Numbered from the stretch's first letter, positions 12,067-24,434 are shown. The stretch: 64,000 nucleotides of DNA from Dugong dugon (GCA_030035585.1 CM057481.1:57545128-57609127); one strand, 5' to 3'. Program-made: numbers and translations. Notes: generated by a model from the letters alone, not told the origin.

Positions 12067-12719
12067 TAAATAGAGGTCAAGGTGTAGTACTACTTGGGCT
12101 CTGTTTCTCTGGTGAACTTTAAACAGCATCTTTCCAAATGGAATAATTTAAAAAGAGACTGGAAATTTCTTCTCTGAGTGGCTGGTTGGGAATGAAGAGT
12201 GACTTGAATGTAAAAGGTACCAAAAAGTTTTCCGATTACTACTTTTTTTAGTCTTTAAACTCCTGACATGGAAGTACAGTTCTGCCATATTAAAATGCAA
12301 CATTGCCTTATATTTGAAAGTATTTTGTTAATTTCCATTTTCTCCCCTCCCTTCCAAAAGAGGTTAAACATATTGAAGTTCTGAGGCATTAAAATACAGA
12401 ATGGAAGAAATCTGTAATTATAAAGGAAACTATTAATCCTTAAAATTCTAGAAGTTATATCTTTTAAATTTCTGAAAAGTTCATTTTATTCACTGTGGAG
12501 GGAAACTAGCAGCTCATCTTTATTTCTGGTGTATATGTTTTTAACGAATAAGATATAATTTTAAGAAAAATAGGAAAAACTTTATTAGTGGAAGATAGTA
12601 GAAGAACTATTACTTTGCAAAACTCACCATAAAATCTGTTAAGAAACTGTACTCTTCACTTTTAGAAAATAGTATATTATTTTCAGAATTTCTATAAGTA
12701 GTATCATAAATATCATAGT

Positions 12720-13020
12720 AGAAAAACTTAAACCAGAGGGAATTATAAAGAAGAAAGTAAAGCTCATCTATTTAATTTGTCCCCAGAGATAATAATGTAG
12801 TTCATCTGTATGTATATGTGTATGCATCTATTTTCATATAGCCATATTTCACAAAATTGAGATCACACTTTATGTACAAGTTATATTTTGCTTTTTTATA
12901 TTAACGTGGTATATGAGAATTTTTCTATATCGTTAAATACTCCCTCCAAATGTAATTGTGATGATTGTATTAATGCCCATCATTTGATGAATTAGAACTT
13001 AGTTAACTATTTTCCTCCCT
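12720..13020 (+). repeat. ancient mammalian interspersed repeat, unclassified
   Basis: The text (taaagaagaaagtaaagctc, ccagagataataatgtag, gtatatgtgtatgcatc) resembles a LINE-like family with aaaatcacccataatccc and gagataaccactgtta landmarks. Related pieces are at 15655-15790, 27010-27180 and about 46100-46265. Confidence 0.45.
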
Positions 13021-13470
13021 TAGGATTTTTGAGTTGACCTCCCTCCTTTAAATCTACAACCTGAGATGTAAGGTCATAACTTTATACAGTCAAAGACACA
13101 CTAGAACGTTCATCATCTTCAGGGAATCAAAGGGTTCGTGTAAGCGTCTCATCGACTACCTGATGCTTGAGTATCTTACTGGAGATTTTTGTCCCCTGCA
13201 TGCAAAATCTTAAGTAGACAGGTCTGTGCTTCCTTCCACTAGGCTGTGCTCTCTCTAACTGTTTCATGTTGTTACTACAGTGACTGGAATGGAGTATGCT
13301 TCAGTAAATCAAAGATAAGGAGAGGAAGGTATGATTTTCAGATATAGTAGACAGCAGAGATGGGCCAGAATTTGGGGGCATTTCCAAAGTAAGCAGTGAG
13401 TATACTTTGTAGAACCTTGGTGTACTTTGAGTGACAGCTGCTTTGTAGTGTTAAGTTCACCCTCTAACAG

Positions 13471-13625
13471 GAGTGCATTCAGTAGGGCTGTATGGAGTGG
13501 CTACTCTGGGCCAGGTGCTGAGGAGGGTACTGGTGCTATGTTGTGAGAGAGACGTGGTTCCTTTGCCTGAGGAAGCTCACGAGTTATGGAGGGTGACAGA
13601 TAACTCTAGTATAATGTAATAAACA
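13471..13625. repeat. old mammalian interspersed repeat
   Basis: It reads ctactctgggccaggtgctg, aggaagctcacgagttatgg and gacagataactctagt, the same widespread family as 55780-55920. Confidence 0.5.
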
Positions 13626-14055
13626 CAGTAGTCGTAATTTGGATAAATTATTGTGGGGACAAGAGGACTTAGAAACTTTACCTGGGGAGTCTGGAAGGCA
13701 TTAATATTTCTTACTCTGATGGATTGTGAAGGATATTTGCTTGCATGCCAGTGTTAAATGGTTTAGACTTGAGCCAGTGACCAGTGCAGTGCATTTGACT
13801 TTTTTTTAAAGGCGTGGACACAATTATATATCATAGGTAATATTGGGTTACAGGTGTGTGGTAAGACTGAAATAATAAAATAACTGGTTTTCACACAGAT
13901 ACCCACAAGGCATCCTGCAATATTATTTCTGTTAAAAAGAAAACTACACTATATTCAGTAGCATTTTTATTACTAACTTTTTATAAATCAGGATCTGTTA
14001 TAGAGTATATATGACTACATAAAATAGTTCATGAAAATCTCAGTGAAAGCTGATT

Positions 14056-14125
14056 GGCTTCTGTATCCCCAGCACCTAACACAGTGCCTGGCATATAGTA
14101 AGTGTTTAATAATGCCTTCATGCTG
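14056..14125 (+). repeat. L2 LINE 3' end
   Basis: The text ctgtatccccagcacctaac followed by agtgcctggcatatagtaag and aataatgcc is the L2 3' terminus. Confidence 0.75.
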
Positions 14126-14547
14126 ACATTCCATTGAGGGTAAGGTTTGATTGATTACATTTGGTGACAGAGTTGTTCATTACTTCAGTTTTCAAATACC
14201 ACAGTTTTAAAATATGATATATGTTTTATTGTTAAAGAAAATCAAATGGGAAGAGTAGAAGCCTGTCTTATAACATAGATACATTTATTTTCAATGAAAA
14301 GGAGAAATGTTGTTCTGAGATTACAAATAGTAGAATATGTTCATGTCAATTATTTTTTATTTAATCATGACACCTTTCTACCAAAGTACCAGTATTTCAA
14401 GGGATAATTGTTCTGTATAGATTCTATGACACAGACGGTTAAGACATGGATACAGAGCACTCACAGGAGAAGTTTTCATTTAGTAACTCTCGACTATTGT
14501 GGTTTATATTAAAAAAACAGCAACAACAACAAAAAGACAACTCACTA

Positions 14548-14871
14548 CAGGTAGTCCCTGACTTACAACGGGGTTCCATTCTGACAACTCCATCATAAGT
14601 CCCTTCTAATGTAAGTTAAATACTTCATTTTTTTCCCTAAGTTTTCATTATTATTGTCATAGCCTGCTTTACAGCAGTGTTTTGAACAGTAAATCATAAT
14701 ATTTGAAAATCTACAAGTAAACATCTGAGATTGATAACATTGGCAAATTATGCACTGCAACATTGTGTGTAGTACATATTACTAATGATAAGATGCACAA
14801 ACCCCCCCAAAAAAAAGTCATAAGTGCGGTTCATCATGACTTAAAAAACATCTTAAGTCGGGGACTACCTG
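14548..14871. mobile_element. DNA transposon relic with terminal inverted repeats (Tigger-like MITE)
   Basis: The left end caggtagtccctgactta and right end taagtcggggactacctg are inverted repeats differing at one of 18 positions. A TA dinucleotide lies immediately left. The 324-bp interior has no coding potential, so it is non-autonomous. The dinucleotide flank and terminal sequence fit the pogo/Tigger group by memory; the subfamily is not assigned. Confidence 0.75.
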
Positions 14872-15050
14872 GTTACTGACTCATGGCAACCCTGTGTGTG
14901 TCAGAGTAGAGCTGTGCTCCATAGATTTTCAGTGGCTGACTTTTTGGAAGTACATCACCAGGCCTTTCTTCCAAGGCATCTCTGGGTGGTATTGAACCTC
15001 CAGCCTTCCAGTTAGCAGCCGAGCGTGTTAACCGTTTGCACTATGCAGAG
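14872..15050 (-). mobile_element. afrotherian tRNA-like SINE, antisense
   Basis: It carries actgactcatggcaaccctg, ccatagattttcagtggctg and cagcgagcgtgttaacc-type text in antisense order. It abuts the right end of the Tigger-like element, which probably lost its right-hand TA to this insertion. Confidence 0.75.
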
Positions 15051-15654
15051 ACTGACTCTGGTGAGTGTGAGTACAGAGACTGCAGTTGTGGCGTTTGCCT
15101 TCGATCCAGTTTCACCAGTGTAATGTGCCACACCAACATGTTTCTGTCTCCATTTTGGCAGACTGCTCACGATTGCTGAAAATGTAAATCAAATTCAAAT
15201 AGGAAATAAAGATTGGAGTGAATGTTAGCAGAAAAAATAAAAAGCCAGTGAGCCCTCTAAATCAGCTCAATCCAGTGTATACGCTGGGATCCAGCACTTA
15301 GGATATGGAGTTCCAAAGAGAAAGCTGTCCAAAAAAGGGAGACTCTTTACTTCCGGGGCTGGCAGCCTGCTCTGTTTACAAAAAGACAGAACAAATTAGG
15401 TTGGTAAGATTACATTGCTATTGAAGATACCCTTGATTTTTTTAGAAGGAAAAATTATAAGAATCTTGAAATTTTTCTACTTTTAAACCACCTGCGCATT
15501 TATTCCTTCACAGATAGTACTTAACTGGCAAAGAACTTCAGAGATAACTAGAAGTTGTCCTCTTTTCTGGGATCTACTAATGGTTCAAATGCAGGCCCCT
15601 TAAGAACTTGATGAGGCCTGGTCAGCTTAAAAGGTGGCATGTTATGCATTCTAT

Positions 15655-15790
15655 TCTGTACCTTTCTTTTTTCCATGGAACAATATCTCTTAAAGATCAG
15701 TATATACGGAGCTTCTTCATTCTCTTGACAGATGCACGATATTCCAGTTTATGGATGTGATGTATTTACTTAAACACTCCTGCTGATTCC
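15655..15790 (+). repeat. ancient interspersed repeat fragment
   Basis: It resembles the later part of the family at 12720-13020 (tccagtttatggatgtgatg, then ttaaacactcctgctgat). Weakly supported. Confidence 0.35.
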
Positions 15791-15988
15791 ATCTTCACTG
15801 TTGTTGTTAAATGCCTCAGAGTATTACTCTGAAGTCACTGAGGACTTCCAGCTCAGGGAAACAGGAACAATAGAGTATATTACAAGTGAGGGTCTTGTTC
15901 AAAGTCAGAACAAGAATGAAAGGCTTGACTGTCCTTATTACACCACACTGCTTTCCCGAGCAATTAGAATTCCAAAGACTCTTTTTCC

Positions 15989-16146
15989 TCTGGTGCCCTG
16001 GTGGTTAAGAGCCTGGTTGCTAGCCAAAAGGTCAGCAGTTCAGATCGACCACCCGCTCCTTGGAAACCCCATGGGGCAGTTCTTCTCTGTCCTATAGGGT
16101 TGCTGTGAGTCAGAGTTGACTCAATGGCAACGGGTTTGGTTTTTGT
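15989..16146 (+). mobile_element. afrotherian tRNA-like SINE
   Basis: It contains tggtgccctggtggttaag, tagccaaaaggtcagcag, ccccatggggcagttcttc and gagttgactcaatggcaac with a gggtttggttttt tail. Confidence 0.9.
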
Positions 16147-16237
16147 GGCTATTTCCTCTGACACTGATTCTGACCCTGGCTTTGAGAGAACCCAAGGTAT
16201 TTTCAGTGGTATTGTGAGATTTTCAGAAAATGCACAG

Positions 16238-16445
16238 ACAAAATTTTATATATTTTATATTATAAATATTATAAACTATAATAAATAATAGAATAATCAT
16301 TAGATCAATTAAAATAATAAATATAAATGATATACGTTGTAAATTATAAGTTAAATTGTAAACATGCAGTCACTGTATTAATACTTAAAATAATAAAGTA
16401 TAAATTACATAAGTTAAACATTTTAGAAATTATAGTATTAAAATA
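16238..16445. repeat. AT-rich low-complexity tract
   Basis: The stretch is almost purely A/T with tataaatattataaacta and similar phrases. No gene is seen. Confidence 0.8.
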
Positions 16446-16539
16446 TCTAAGTACATTTTTCATATGTGTGTGTATACATATAAACTCTGCAAACATTTCC
16501 ATGAATCAAACTTTTTTAGCCTTAATAAGGATGACATCA

Positions 16540-16725
16540 GTAGTGGTAATTGTGGCAACCACTATCTACTGAGCATTTACTTTGTACCAGGTGTTGTGTC
16601 AGGCAGTTTGTAAAAATCAAGTCATTTTCATTCTTCCTCATCCTTGAGAGGTGAAAGATGCTACCTTCATCTTCATAGACAAGGAACTTGAGGTTCAGAA
16701 AGTTTATGTAACTTGCCACGCTCTT
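16540..16725 (-). repeat. MIR SINE, antisense
   Basis: It shows ctgagcatttactttgtacc and aggaacttgaggttcagaaa followed by taacttgcca, the antisense MIR order. Confidence 0.65.
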
Positions 16726-16827
16726 GACCGATAGCCATTATAGTGCCGCTTTGTTATGTAGAATTGGGAATTTTTTGCCAAACAGGCTTACTCTTGGAGC
16801 TAGGGGAATGGTGGGGAGAATGTAGTT

Positions 16828-17025
16828 GGGTCCCTGAGGGGTACAAACGATTAACATGCTTGGCTGCTAACAAAAAGGTTGGAGGTGTGTCATCACCTAG
16901 AGACACTTCAGAAGAAAAGCCTGGCGATCTGCTTGTGAAAAATCAGTCACTGAAAACCCTAGGTAGCACAGCTCCTCTCTGGTGCACACAGGGTCACCAT
17001 AAGTCAGAATCGACTCGATGACAAC
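16828..17025 (+). mobile_element. afrotherian tRNA-like SINE, second subfamily
   Basis: It reads gtccctgaggggtacaaacg, cttggctgctaacaaaaagg, aagcctggcgatctgcttgt and gtcagaatcgactcgatgac. The centre (acttcagaagaaaagcctgg) distinguishes this subfamily from the ggagccctgg type. Confidence 0.85.
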
Positions 17026-17079
17026 TGTATGTGTGTATAATTTATTTATTTACTTTTTTTGCACCCTTAACCTACCAGC

Positions 17080-17290
17080 AAACCCTATGCCTTGGGCTTC
17101 ATGTGCCTTACCTAATTGAACCCTCACCACAACACTGAGAGGAGTGTACTATTGTTGCCCTGGTGATTTAGGAGAGGAAATCCCGCTTAGAGAAATATCT
17201 TGCCCAGAGTCACCCAGCTAATGGATGATAGAGCCAGACCTCAAATCCGTATCTGTGTCCTTTACTTGAGTGACAAGGGTTTTTCCTTTG
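17080..17290 (-). repeat. MIR SINE, antisense
   Basis: It shows ttgaaccctcaccacaaca, ggaaatcccgcttagagaaa and ttgcccagagtcacccagct, matching antisense MIR. Confidence 0.7.
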
Positions 17291-17299
17291 TGTGTTCAT

Positions 17300-18760
17300 A
17301 ACACTTTTTACTGATGATATTTTTGATGTTAATTTCACAAAGTTTTATTTCTGTGACTTGGAGATGCTCTTCCCATTAATTTATTTTAGAATCTAAGGAG
17401 CCCTCCGGACTCTTGCTCCCCACGACCACTAGTTCCTTCTGCCACCCTGTCGCCATACATTAGCCATAGGGGGGATTCATCATAACCTGTGCAATAATAA
17501 GACTTAGTCACATTTTCAGCAAAGCAGTTGAGGCATTCTTTAAATTTATACTTTGATATTTGCTCTTACATAAAAACTTGACAAGTTTATAAATGAAAAT
17601 TGGGAAAGACTAATAAAATCAAGATTTTTTTTCCTGTCACACTGTTTATTTTGAATAGGGTTTCAGTTTGTTTTGTTTTATTTTTTTAACCTCCCAGCTG
17701 ATGAATCTGCCAAAATTGAACCCTTGAGAATTGACAGAATTATACCCTCTGAGGTGTGTAAAAGGACCACCCATCCAATTAACAACATACTGGCCTGAGT
17801 TTCCAGAGGGAAACTCAGCCCTCCCCAATCTAGTGCAGTTACATTTACTGCTTGAAAAACATCATCTTCTCTGAGTGGGACTGCTTGTTTTCCCCTTGGC
17901 TTGGGCAGATTGCAATGGTGTTTCAGCCATTGCCCTTTGGAAATGGGCCAGTAAGAAAGTTCTGTTACCAAAAATCATCTGTTTCTGAAGAAAACTAAAC
18001 CATTCTTTGCAACTCACTTCACTGATATGAAGTAGAAGGAGGAACTCTTTCTCATGACTGCTCTCAGACACTCCACCATGGTAAACAGCGAGGAAACAAA
18101 CGTGCTAAAAGCCAGGCAGGGTCACAGCCCTCACCCAGGACTGCCAAGCAAGGAGCAGGAGCATCAGTACACACATGTGCAAAGTGGGACATCTTCTTTC
18201 TAGACAGCTGCAGATGCTGTTGAAGTTTCAATTTTCTCTGTGACATTTAAACCATACGAATATTTTTTTTTTTTTTTTTTTAGTGTCAAAGAATAGAAAA
18301 TTAGTTTTAATTGTTACTTATGAGGCACCATATGGCTACTCTATAATTTTGGCGTCCCATGGAGCTGCATGTGCATATGGAAAATAAAATTAATTGGAAA
18401 TCACACCCTGAAATCTATTATTAAGTTAATATAGCTAACAGCTTGTGGGGTGTCCTCACACTCAGCGCGATGTAATTGCACATAATAACAAGTAACTGTA
18501 AACTCGCGTAGGAGACAGGGAGGGATAAACAGAGGTCAAAGGGACAGGCTTTGGAAAGGAATCACGTTAATAATGGATGCCACAGCAAACGTTTCAGCTC
18601 CATGCCATCCACAAACCCAGGGTACAGGGAAGCCGTTTAATCATGTTCAGATGAATTAATCAGCAGTCTTGTGAGTTTCACAGCCAAGGAACTGATTTTT
18701 ATTTTGCAAACTAGTTTTGTAGTGAACTAATGTCACTTTTGGTGGAATTAATGACAGTTA
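17300..18760. other. single-copy intronic sequence; 18290-18760 possible conserved noncoding block
   Basis: No gene is seen. A T run lies at about 18263-18280. After it, 18290-18760 has no repeat signature and holds several homeodomain-like AATTA cores (ttaattggaa, gtaattgcac, atgaattaatcag, ggaattaatgac). Confidence 0.35.
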
Positions 18761-18762
18761 TT

Positions 18763-18944
18763 TAAGTCAAAGGTTCCTGAACTTAATTGTGCATCAGAGA
18801 CCACTGTGGAACTTTTAAAAACACTATAACACTAAATCTAAGTCCTGAGATTTTGAGTCATTGCTTCTGGATTTCCAGATTATTAAGAAGCATTACAGGT
18901 GATTCGGATACAGCTCTGGACTATGGAAACCAGTGATTCAAGTG
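18763..18944 (+). mobile_element. MER5A/5B-like (hAT-Charlie) DNA transposon relic
   Basis: It runs from ggttcctgaacttaattgtg through ggatttccagattattaag to aaccagtgattc with the caggtgattcggat landmark, consistent with diverged MER5. Confidence 0.6.
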
Positions 18945-19149
18945 ATATATCACACCTGTTTCTAAATGATAAATTCCATAGCTAATGTGTGTTTACTTTC
19001 CCTAATCTTGTCCCCAACTTTAAAATAGAATAAAATAAAATTACAGCATCAGGCCTGAGAGTTCATTTAGTAAGCCTGGAAATAGTGAATAAACAACTTG
19101 ATATCATATGGGTTTTTTATGAAATTTGTTAGTTTACATGTCGTATTTC

Positions 19150-19265
19150 TTACCAAGATTGTGGGTTTAGTGAGGGCACTGACTATTTTATTCATCATTG
19201 TGTTCAAGGCACAGAGTGGTAGGAATTCAATAAATGTTTATGGAATAGTAGTTGGAATATGAGAA
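19150..19265 (+). repeat. L2 LINE 3' end
   Basis: The text gtgagggcactgactat, ttcaaggcacagagtgg and aattcaataaatgtttatgg matches the L2 3' terminus. Confidence 0.65.
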
Positions 19266-20130
19266 GGAGCAAGAATGTGTTAATTTCTGGATAATCTCTT
19301 CATTATAGAAATCCAACACAATCTCTGTTCATCATAAATTAGCTCTCTTCAACTCTAACACTAACAACTGTGTTATAAGTGGCTATGTAATTTGTTAATA
19401 TTTGTATTTCTTAAAGTGTCCAACCTAATTATTAGATCATTAGGACAGAAATCCATGGATTTGAGGAAGGAGCTTTGCCTCACTTTTCCTATTCTCCTTA
19501 TTCTTCTTCAGCGAGAGATGGGTCTGCAAATGTAATATACCATGTCTAGAATTCTAGTTGGGAGACTCATTGAGCAGACTTTTTGGATAAATGCCAGTCC
19601 GAGCTGTTTACCAGTGGTGAATGAATTAAAGGTAGGAGTGCCTGGTATAAAGGCAGGTGATATGCCCAACGCTATATCTCTGAAACCTGCTCTCATTTCT
19701 GTTTTCTCTCCTGCAGTTTGTACTGTCTCGTGCTCTCCATGTTCACTGGTTATCACATTTGTCCTCCAGATTCCTTGGGTACATTACTTTCATCCTGCTA
19801 TTCCTACCTCATGGCAGCTCTTGGATGCTGAGCAGATACCATGATGTCAGAAACATCTTGTTATCTCACCCAAACATGTTGCCCGTGGTAACTGACTGGT
19901 TTGGACATGAAGCAGGTTGGAATCTCATTGCTGGACCAGAGGGAAGGAGATAATGGTGCTGTGACAGACAATGGGGGCAGAGACAGTGGGAAAAAGGATT
20001 ATGACTGTAGAACTGGACAAAGCCCAGAAAAAGATACAAATGTAGTTGGATGATTTGTGGCTGAGCGGCAGAGACCACTGTCTCCCAGTATCAGGGGTCT
20101 CCTTCTTCCCGAACAATAAAGCACTGATTT
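19266..20130. other. single-copy intronic sequence
   Basis: No repeat or gene is recognised. Overlapping open frames on both strands at 19508-20116 show no domain or splice support. Confidence 0.4.
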
Positions 20131-20385
20131 TTTTTTTAATTTAATACTTTATGTTGAAATAATTTTACTTTGCATAATTTTACAAGTATAATACAAACAA
20201 CTCTCATATTCCTGTCACCCTGGTTCCCCAGCTGTTAGCATTTGAGAGCAAGCTATAGACATGGTGTCTCATCACTCCTAAACAAAACACAAGGGCACTT
20301 CCACATCATCACCGTTCAACCCTCCTAGGAGGAAGTCAGTGTGGATACACCTGTACCATCTAACTCACAAGCCCTATTCAATTAA

Positions 20386-20715
20386 AAAAAAATTTTTTTG
20401 TGTTTTAGGTGAAAGTTTACAGTGCTAATTAGTCTTTCATTAAAAAATTTATACATTAATTGTTTTGTGACATTGGTTGCAATCCCTACAATGTGTCAGC
20501 ACTCGCCCCCTTTCCCTTTCCACCCAGGCTTCTCCGTTTCCATTCGTCCTAGCTTTTGGGCAGGTGTTGCCCATTTGGTCTCGTATACTTGATTGAACTA
20601 AGAAGCACGTTCTCACACGTGCTATTGTTTATTTTATAGGCCTATCTAATCTTTGGCTGAAAGGTGAACTTTGGGAGTGGCTTCAGTTCTGAGTTAGCAG
20701 GGTGTCTGGAGGCCC
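20386..20715 (-). mobile_element. younger L1 3'-end fragment
   Basis: It begins after an A/T run with tgttttaggtgaaagtttac and continues ttgcaatccctacaatgtgt and gagttagcagggtgtctgg, matching the 3' UTRs at 4105 and 37800. It is inserted in the older L1. Confidence 0.8.
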
Positions 20716-21126
20716 CATTAGAATTTTGCCCACTGTCCCAACACTGTCTCTGTTTCTTTTCTGATCCATTCACAAACACATGTATTTAGTTGTCGTGTCT
20801 ATTTAATCTCCTCCTCTCTGGACCATTTCTTTAGTCTTTCTCTTTCATATCCTGGACAGTTTAAAAGAGCCTTGACCTTTTATTCTGTATGATGCCTTTC
20901 AATCTGGGTTTGTCCAGTGTGTCCTCATGACCAGATTCAGGACCTGTGTTCTTGACAAAAATACCATAGACATGATGGTCAGATTTCACAGTTGATCATG
21001 TCAGGAGGCACATAACGTGTCCCACCACTGGTCAAGTTAGTTTCTTCCAGGTTTCTCCACTTCATAATTACCATTTTCCCTTTGTACATATTGATTAGAA
21101 TTTTGTGAGGACATATTCTGAGATTA

Positions 21127-21326
21127 AGGAGCCCTGGTAGCACAATGGTAAAAACGCTTGGCTGTTAACCAAAAGGTTGGTGGTTCGAATCCACCCAGCG
21201 GCTCCATGGGAGAAAGACCCGGTAGTCTGTTCCCATAAAGACTGCAGCCTAGGAAACCCTATGGAACAGTTCTACTCTGTCACATAGGGCTCTAGAGTCA
21301 GAATCAACTCTATGACATACAGCAAC
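21127..21326 (+). mobile_element. afrotherian tRNA-like SINE
   Basis: It starts aggagccctggtagcacaat and has gttaaccaaaaggttggtgg and gttcgaatccaccc (B-box-like), flanked by identical attctgagatta duplications at 21115-21126 and 21327-21338. The intact 12-bp duplication suggests a fairly recent event. Confidence 0.92.
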
Positions 21327-22059
21327 ATTCTGAGATTACGCTAGTATCACGTTCCTCAGCTAACCTCCACCCACCAACCTGAATCAACCACCTCTATGAT
21401 GATTACCAATTGGTGATTCTCATTTCCATCATTTGTTCTACATGTATTAGCTGGTGTTCTACTATAAGGCAGAGCTTTTCCTTCTGATCTGTCTGTCTAT
21501 TTATCTGTCTATCTCAGCAAGGACCCATGAATTCCTATTTGTCTCCCATGACTCTTTTTGACATGGTTTCATCATTTCTTTGAGTAATTCCTTACTTTCT
21601 AGCATAAGAAGTCTCAAGTTCAACTTATACTTTTCTTGTGTCAGTCTCCTGATATCAGCCATTTCTGTAAGAAACCCTGGTTAATTTTTTATTAGAGATG
21701 GCATTTAGAAACCGAGATCTGTGCACTTGATTGTGCTCAATATTTTTGAGGTATCATTGCTTTTAGGCCGTCTCAGGAGACAGGATGTGAGTACACACAC
21801 ATGTGTATATATATATATGTATATACACATGAATATACTCATTCATTCTGCTCTCTGTACACATTTATGTACACATGTATATATCCATAACTGTTTCTTT
21901 GTCTACATATATTTTTTAAAAAATCGTGTTTATATTTACATTTATATTTCTAACCCTAAACCTTACAGTTATTTCTAGCCTCCAGCCTTTCCATGTTTAG
22001 AAATATTTTCTCCAACAGTGAGAAACCTGGCTGTCATTAGCCTCTATATATGCTTATTT

Positions 22060-23790
22060 CCTCAACCAGTTTATTGTAACCATTCATTGTAACTGATTTC
22101 CCAACTATTCTCTCTCTTCTCCATACCACCTTGACACCTCCCAATACCTTCTGTTTTGGGGTGCTATCAGGTATACCACTGATGTGTCTCTATGAGGCAC
22201 CCCCTACTTTCATGATACTTCCTCTTCTGCCCCTCAGTACCCCTTAGCCTCGGACACCAAGGAACCCCCAATTTTTCATTAAGTACCTGGCTGCCTGGAA
22301 TAGAGACTGTACTTCCCATCTTCTCTTGTAGCTAGTTGTGGACTGGTGATTTAGTTATGGTCAGTAGCAGCCAGTTTGACCATGAAGTGGAAGTGATATG
22401 TTGAGCGACCACAATAATAGTGGAATTGCAACACCAGTCCTAACAATTCACCTATGAGCTTTATGTTAGAGAAAAATAAACTTCCATCTTATTTAAAGTT
22501 TTAAAAGTTACTTTAAAATTTTAGCCTTCATCAACTGAGCCTATTCCTAACTGACTAGACAAAAAAGAAATGAAAATAATTCTGAATTCAGTCTAATTAT
22601 TTTGCAGTAAAAAAAAAAAAAATCATAAAGGAAGTCAGCAGCAAATTTACTGAGCTACAGTGAGGGTACTAAATTTAATCTTCCTAAACCAAATGACAGA
22701 ATTTATAGACGTTTTCAGAGAATTACAGTAGAGTGCAAAGGATCCTGTGGAATGGCATAAATGTTCTTAAGTGATAAGCCATATTAAATTCCTAGGAAAA
22801 AAAAAAAGTATGACTCAAACCAGTAAGTGAAGAAAATAGCTGCAGCGTTACAGAGGATGGCAGACTTATGTCTGGTGAAATCACATGGAGTTTGGCAGAA
22901 TGAAGTGACAGTATAACCTGAACGAACCCAGGGATGCAGTCTTTGAGACCACTGTGTTTGGTGGGGTGGGGGAGGGAGTCCCCATTTGTCTTGGAAACCA
23001 CTAAATATAGTTCCAACCCATCTGTCTTATCTGGAGCACATTAAAAATCATTGCCATCCAAGCTAAGAGGGTGACCCCAGTTACTGGCTGTGTAACCTAC
23101 TCAAAGACTTGGAGTTTGAAAAGCATTTTATTAGTGGTTATGTTTCTTTTAACCCCAAGAAGATTTAGAATTTAGGAAACAGATGATGAAGTTCTTGGAC
23201 ACCATATGATTAATTCTTATCAATTACTAATTATCTACATACATTTTCTAGTCAGTGGTTTTGTAATCTTGAGGAGAATTTGCTGTATTAAAGTAAATAA
23301 TAGACATTGATTCTACTTTATATGTTTAATTGAGTAATTGACATTGCTTTTGTAATTTTTCTGTTTAGAGATCAAATTTTTGACGAGATTATAAACAGTA
23401 TTGCCATGCTCTTAGAGTTCACTGTATCTTTAGTTTCAATTTGCTAGGCAATTACTGAGGTAATTTAGTTCTTGAGAAGGTTTTGCTTGTCAGGGTCAGA
23501 TAATTGAAGTGCTTAAGAAAAGAAAATGGATATATTAAATGTATAAATGCAATTTAAAATGTTTAAGAAAAATTAAATTTATAAATGATACTGATTGCTT
23601 AAGGGGAGTTTATTCTGTCCAGCTTGAGCTATTTGAACCTTAATCAAAAGCTCCCTTGAAAGTGAATGTTAAAATGTTAATTTATAAGTAGAAAGATAAA
23701 ATTTATAACTTGAACTCAAAGGCTTGTGAAAAAAACTAATTATATTTGTCATTTTACTAAGGCAAATATTTAATTTCAAGCCACAAATAG
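22060..23790. other. single-copy intronic sequence
   Basis: No gene is seen. AT-rich, with a short A run at 22608-22622. Positions 22310-22480 may be an eroded repeat but I cannot name it. Confidence 0.4.
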
Positions 23791-23804
23791 GCTCTTTGTT
23801 GCAG

Positions 23805-23943
23805 AAAAGCTACTGTGACTCAGAAATATATTGACACAGGGCACATTCACTGTCGAAACAGCCTTAACTGGCGATCTGTTGTGGACAAGGTTGCAGTCAG
23901 GACGCCAAAGCTGGTTCCTGATGATCCCATCTGTGCCAACTCG
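23805..23943 (+). other. possible unannotated or cryptic exon
   Basis: The stretch is bounded by gctctttgttgcag on the left and gtaaga on the right and lies in an open frame that runs 23791-24027. It has higher GC and several CpG dinucleotides (gtcgaaac, ggcgatctg, ggacgcc) than the AT-rich flanks. The 46-codon translation matches no family I know. At 139 bp it would shift the SUCLG2 frame if included, so it could only be a noncoding, poison or separate-transcript exon. Unsupported by anything beyond splice-like borders and composition. Confidence 0.25.
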
Positions 23944-24109
23944 GTAAGATTGAGAGACTGTCAGCCCTCAGCAGATGAGCAGCAAGATGACACCCACATC
24001 TTCTGTTGGTTCGGATGGAAGGTGTAGCAGAAACGGCATGGGCTGGTGGTTACACCCCTCAGCAAGTCACTTAATGTCTTTGTATGTATAAGGAGTTTTT
24101 CTTTATTTT

Positions 24110-24345
24110 GTGATTTCTCTTATTTATTTTTAGCTTAAAAAGTTTTTATGGTGAAGTATATGCAACAAAACATTTCAGCCATTTTTACATGTACAATTAG
24201 TGACATTGATTACATTCACCATGTTGTGCAACAATCCACCACTATCCGTTTCCAAATTTTCTTTTTATCATCCTTTACAAAACTCTGTATTGTTTAAGCA
24301 ATACCCCCTGGTTTTCCCCTCCTATGTCTCTTAGTGTCTTTTGAA
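24110..24345 (-). mobile_element. old L1M-type 3' end, antisense
   Basis: The text tttttatggtgaagtatatg, gtacaattagtgacattg and gttgtgcaacaatccaccac is antisense L1M 3' UTR. Confidence 0.7.
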
Positions 24346-24434
24346 TTCAGTTTTTTTATTTTTTATCTGTAAGATGGGCATAATGATTTATAAATTATGG
24401 GATTATTGGAAGGATTACAGATAGTAGATACAAA

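Larger units (their letters stand above)
20140..22060 (-). mobile_element. old L1M-type LINE, antisense, with two insertions
   Basis: Antisense 3'-region text (caaacaactctcatattcc, gtcgtgtctatttaatctcc, ccaggtttctccacttcat) is spread over about 20140-20380, 20715-21115 and 21339 onward, interrupted by the L1 fragment and SINE listed next. The right limit is vague. A (ta)n-rich tract sits at 21796-21840. Confidence 0.55.

Noticed and set aside
21127..21200. tRNA gene with a ggttcgaatcc B-box
   Set aside because: It is the head of a SINE with target-site duplications and does not fold as a complete tRNA.
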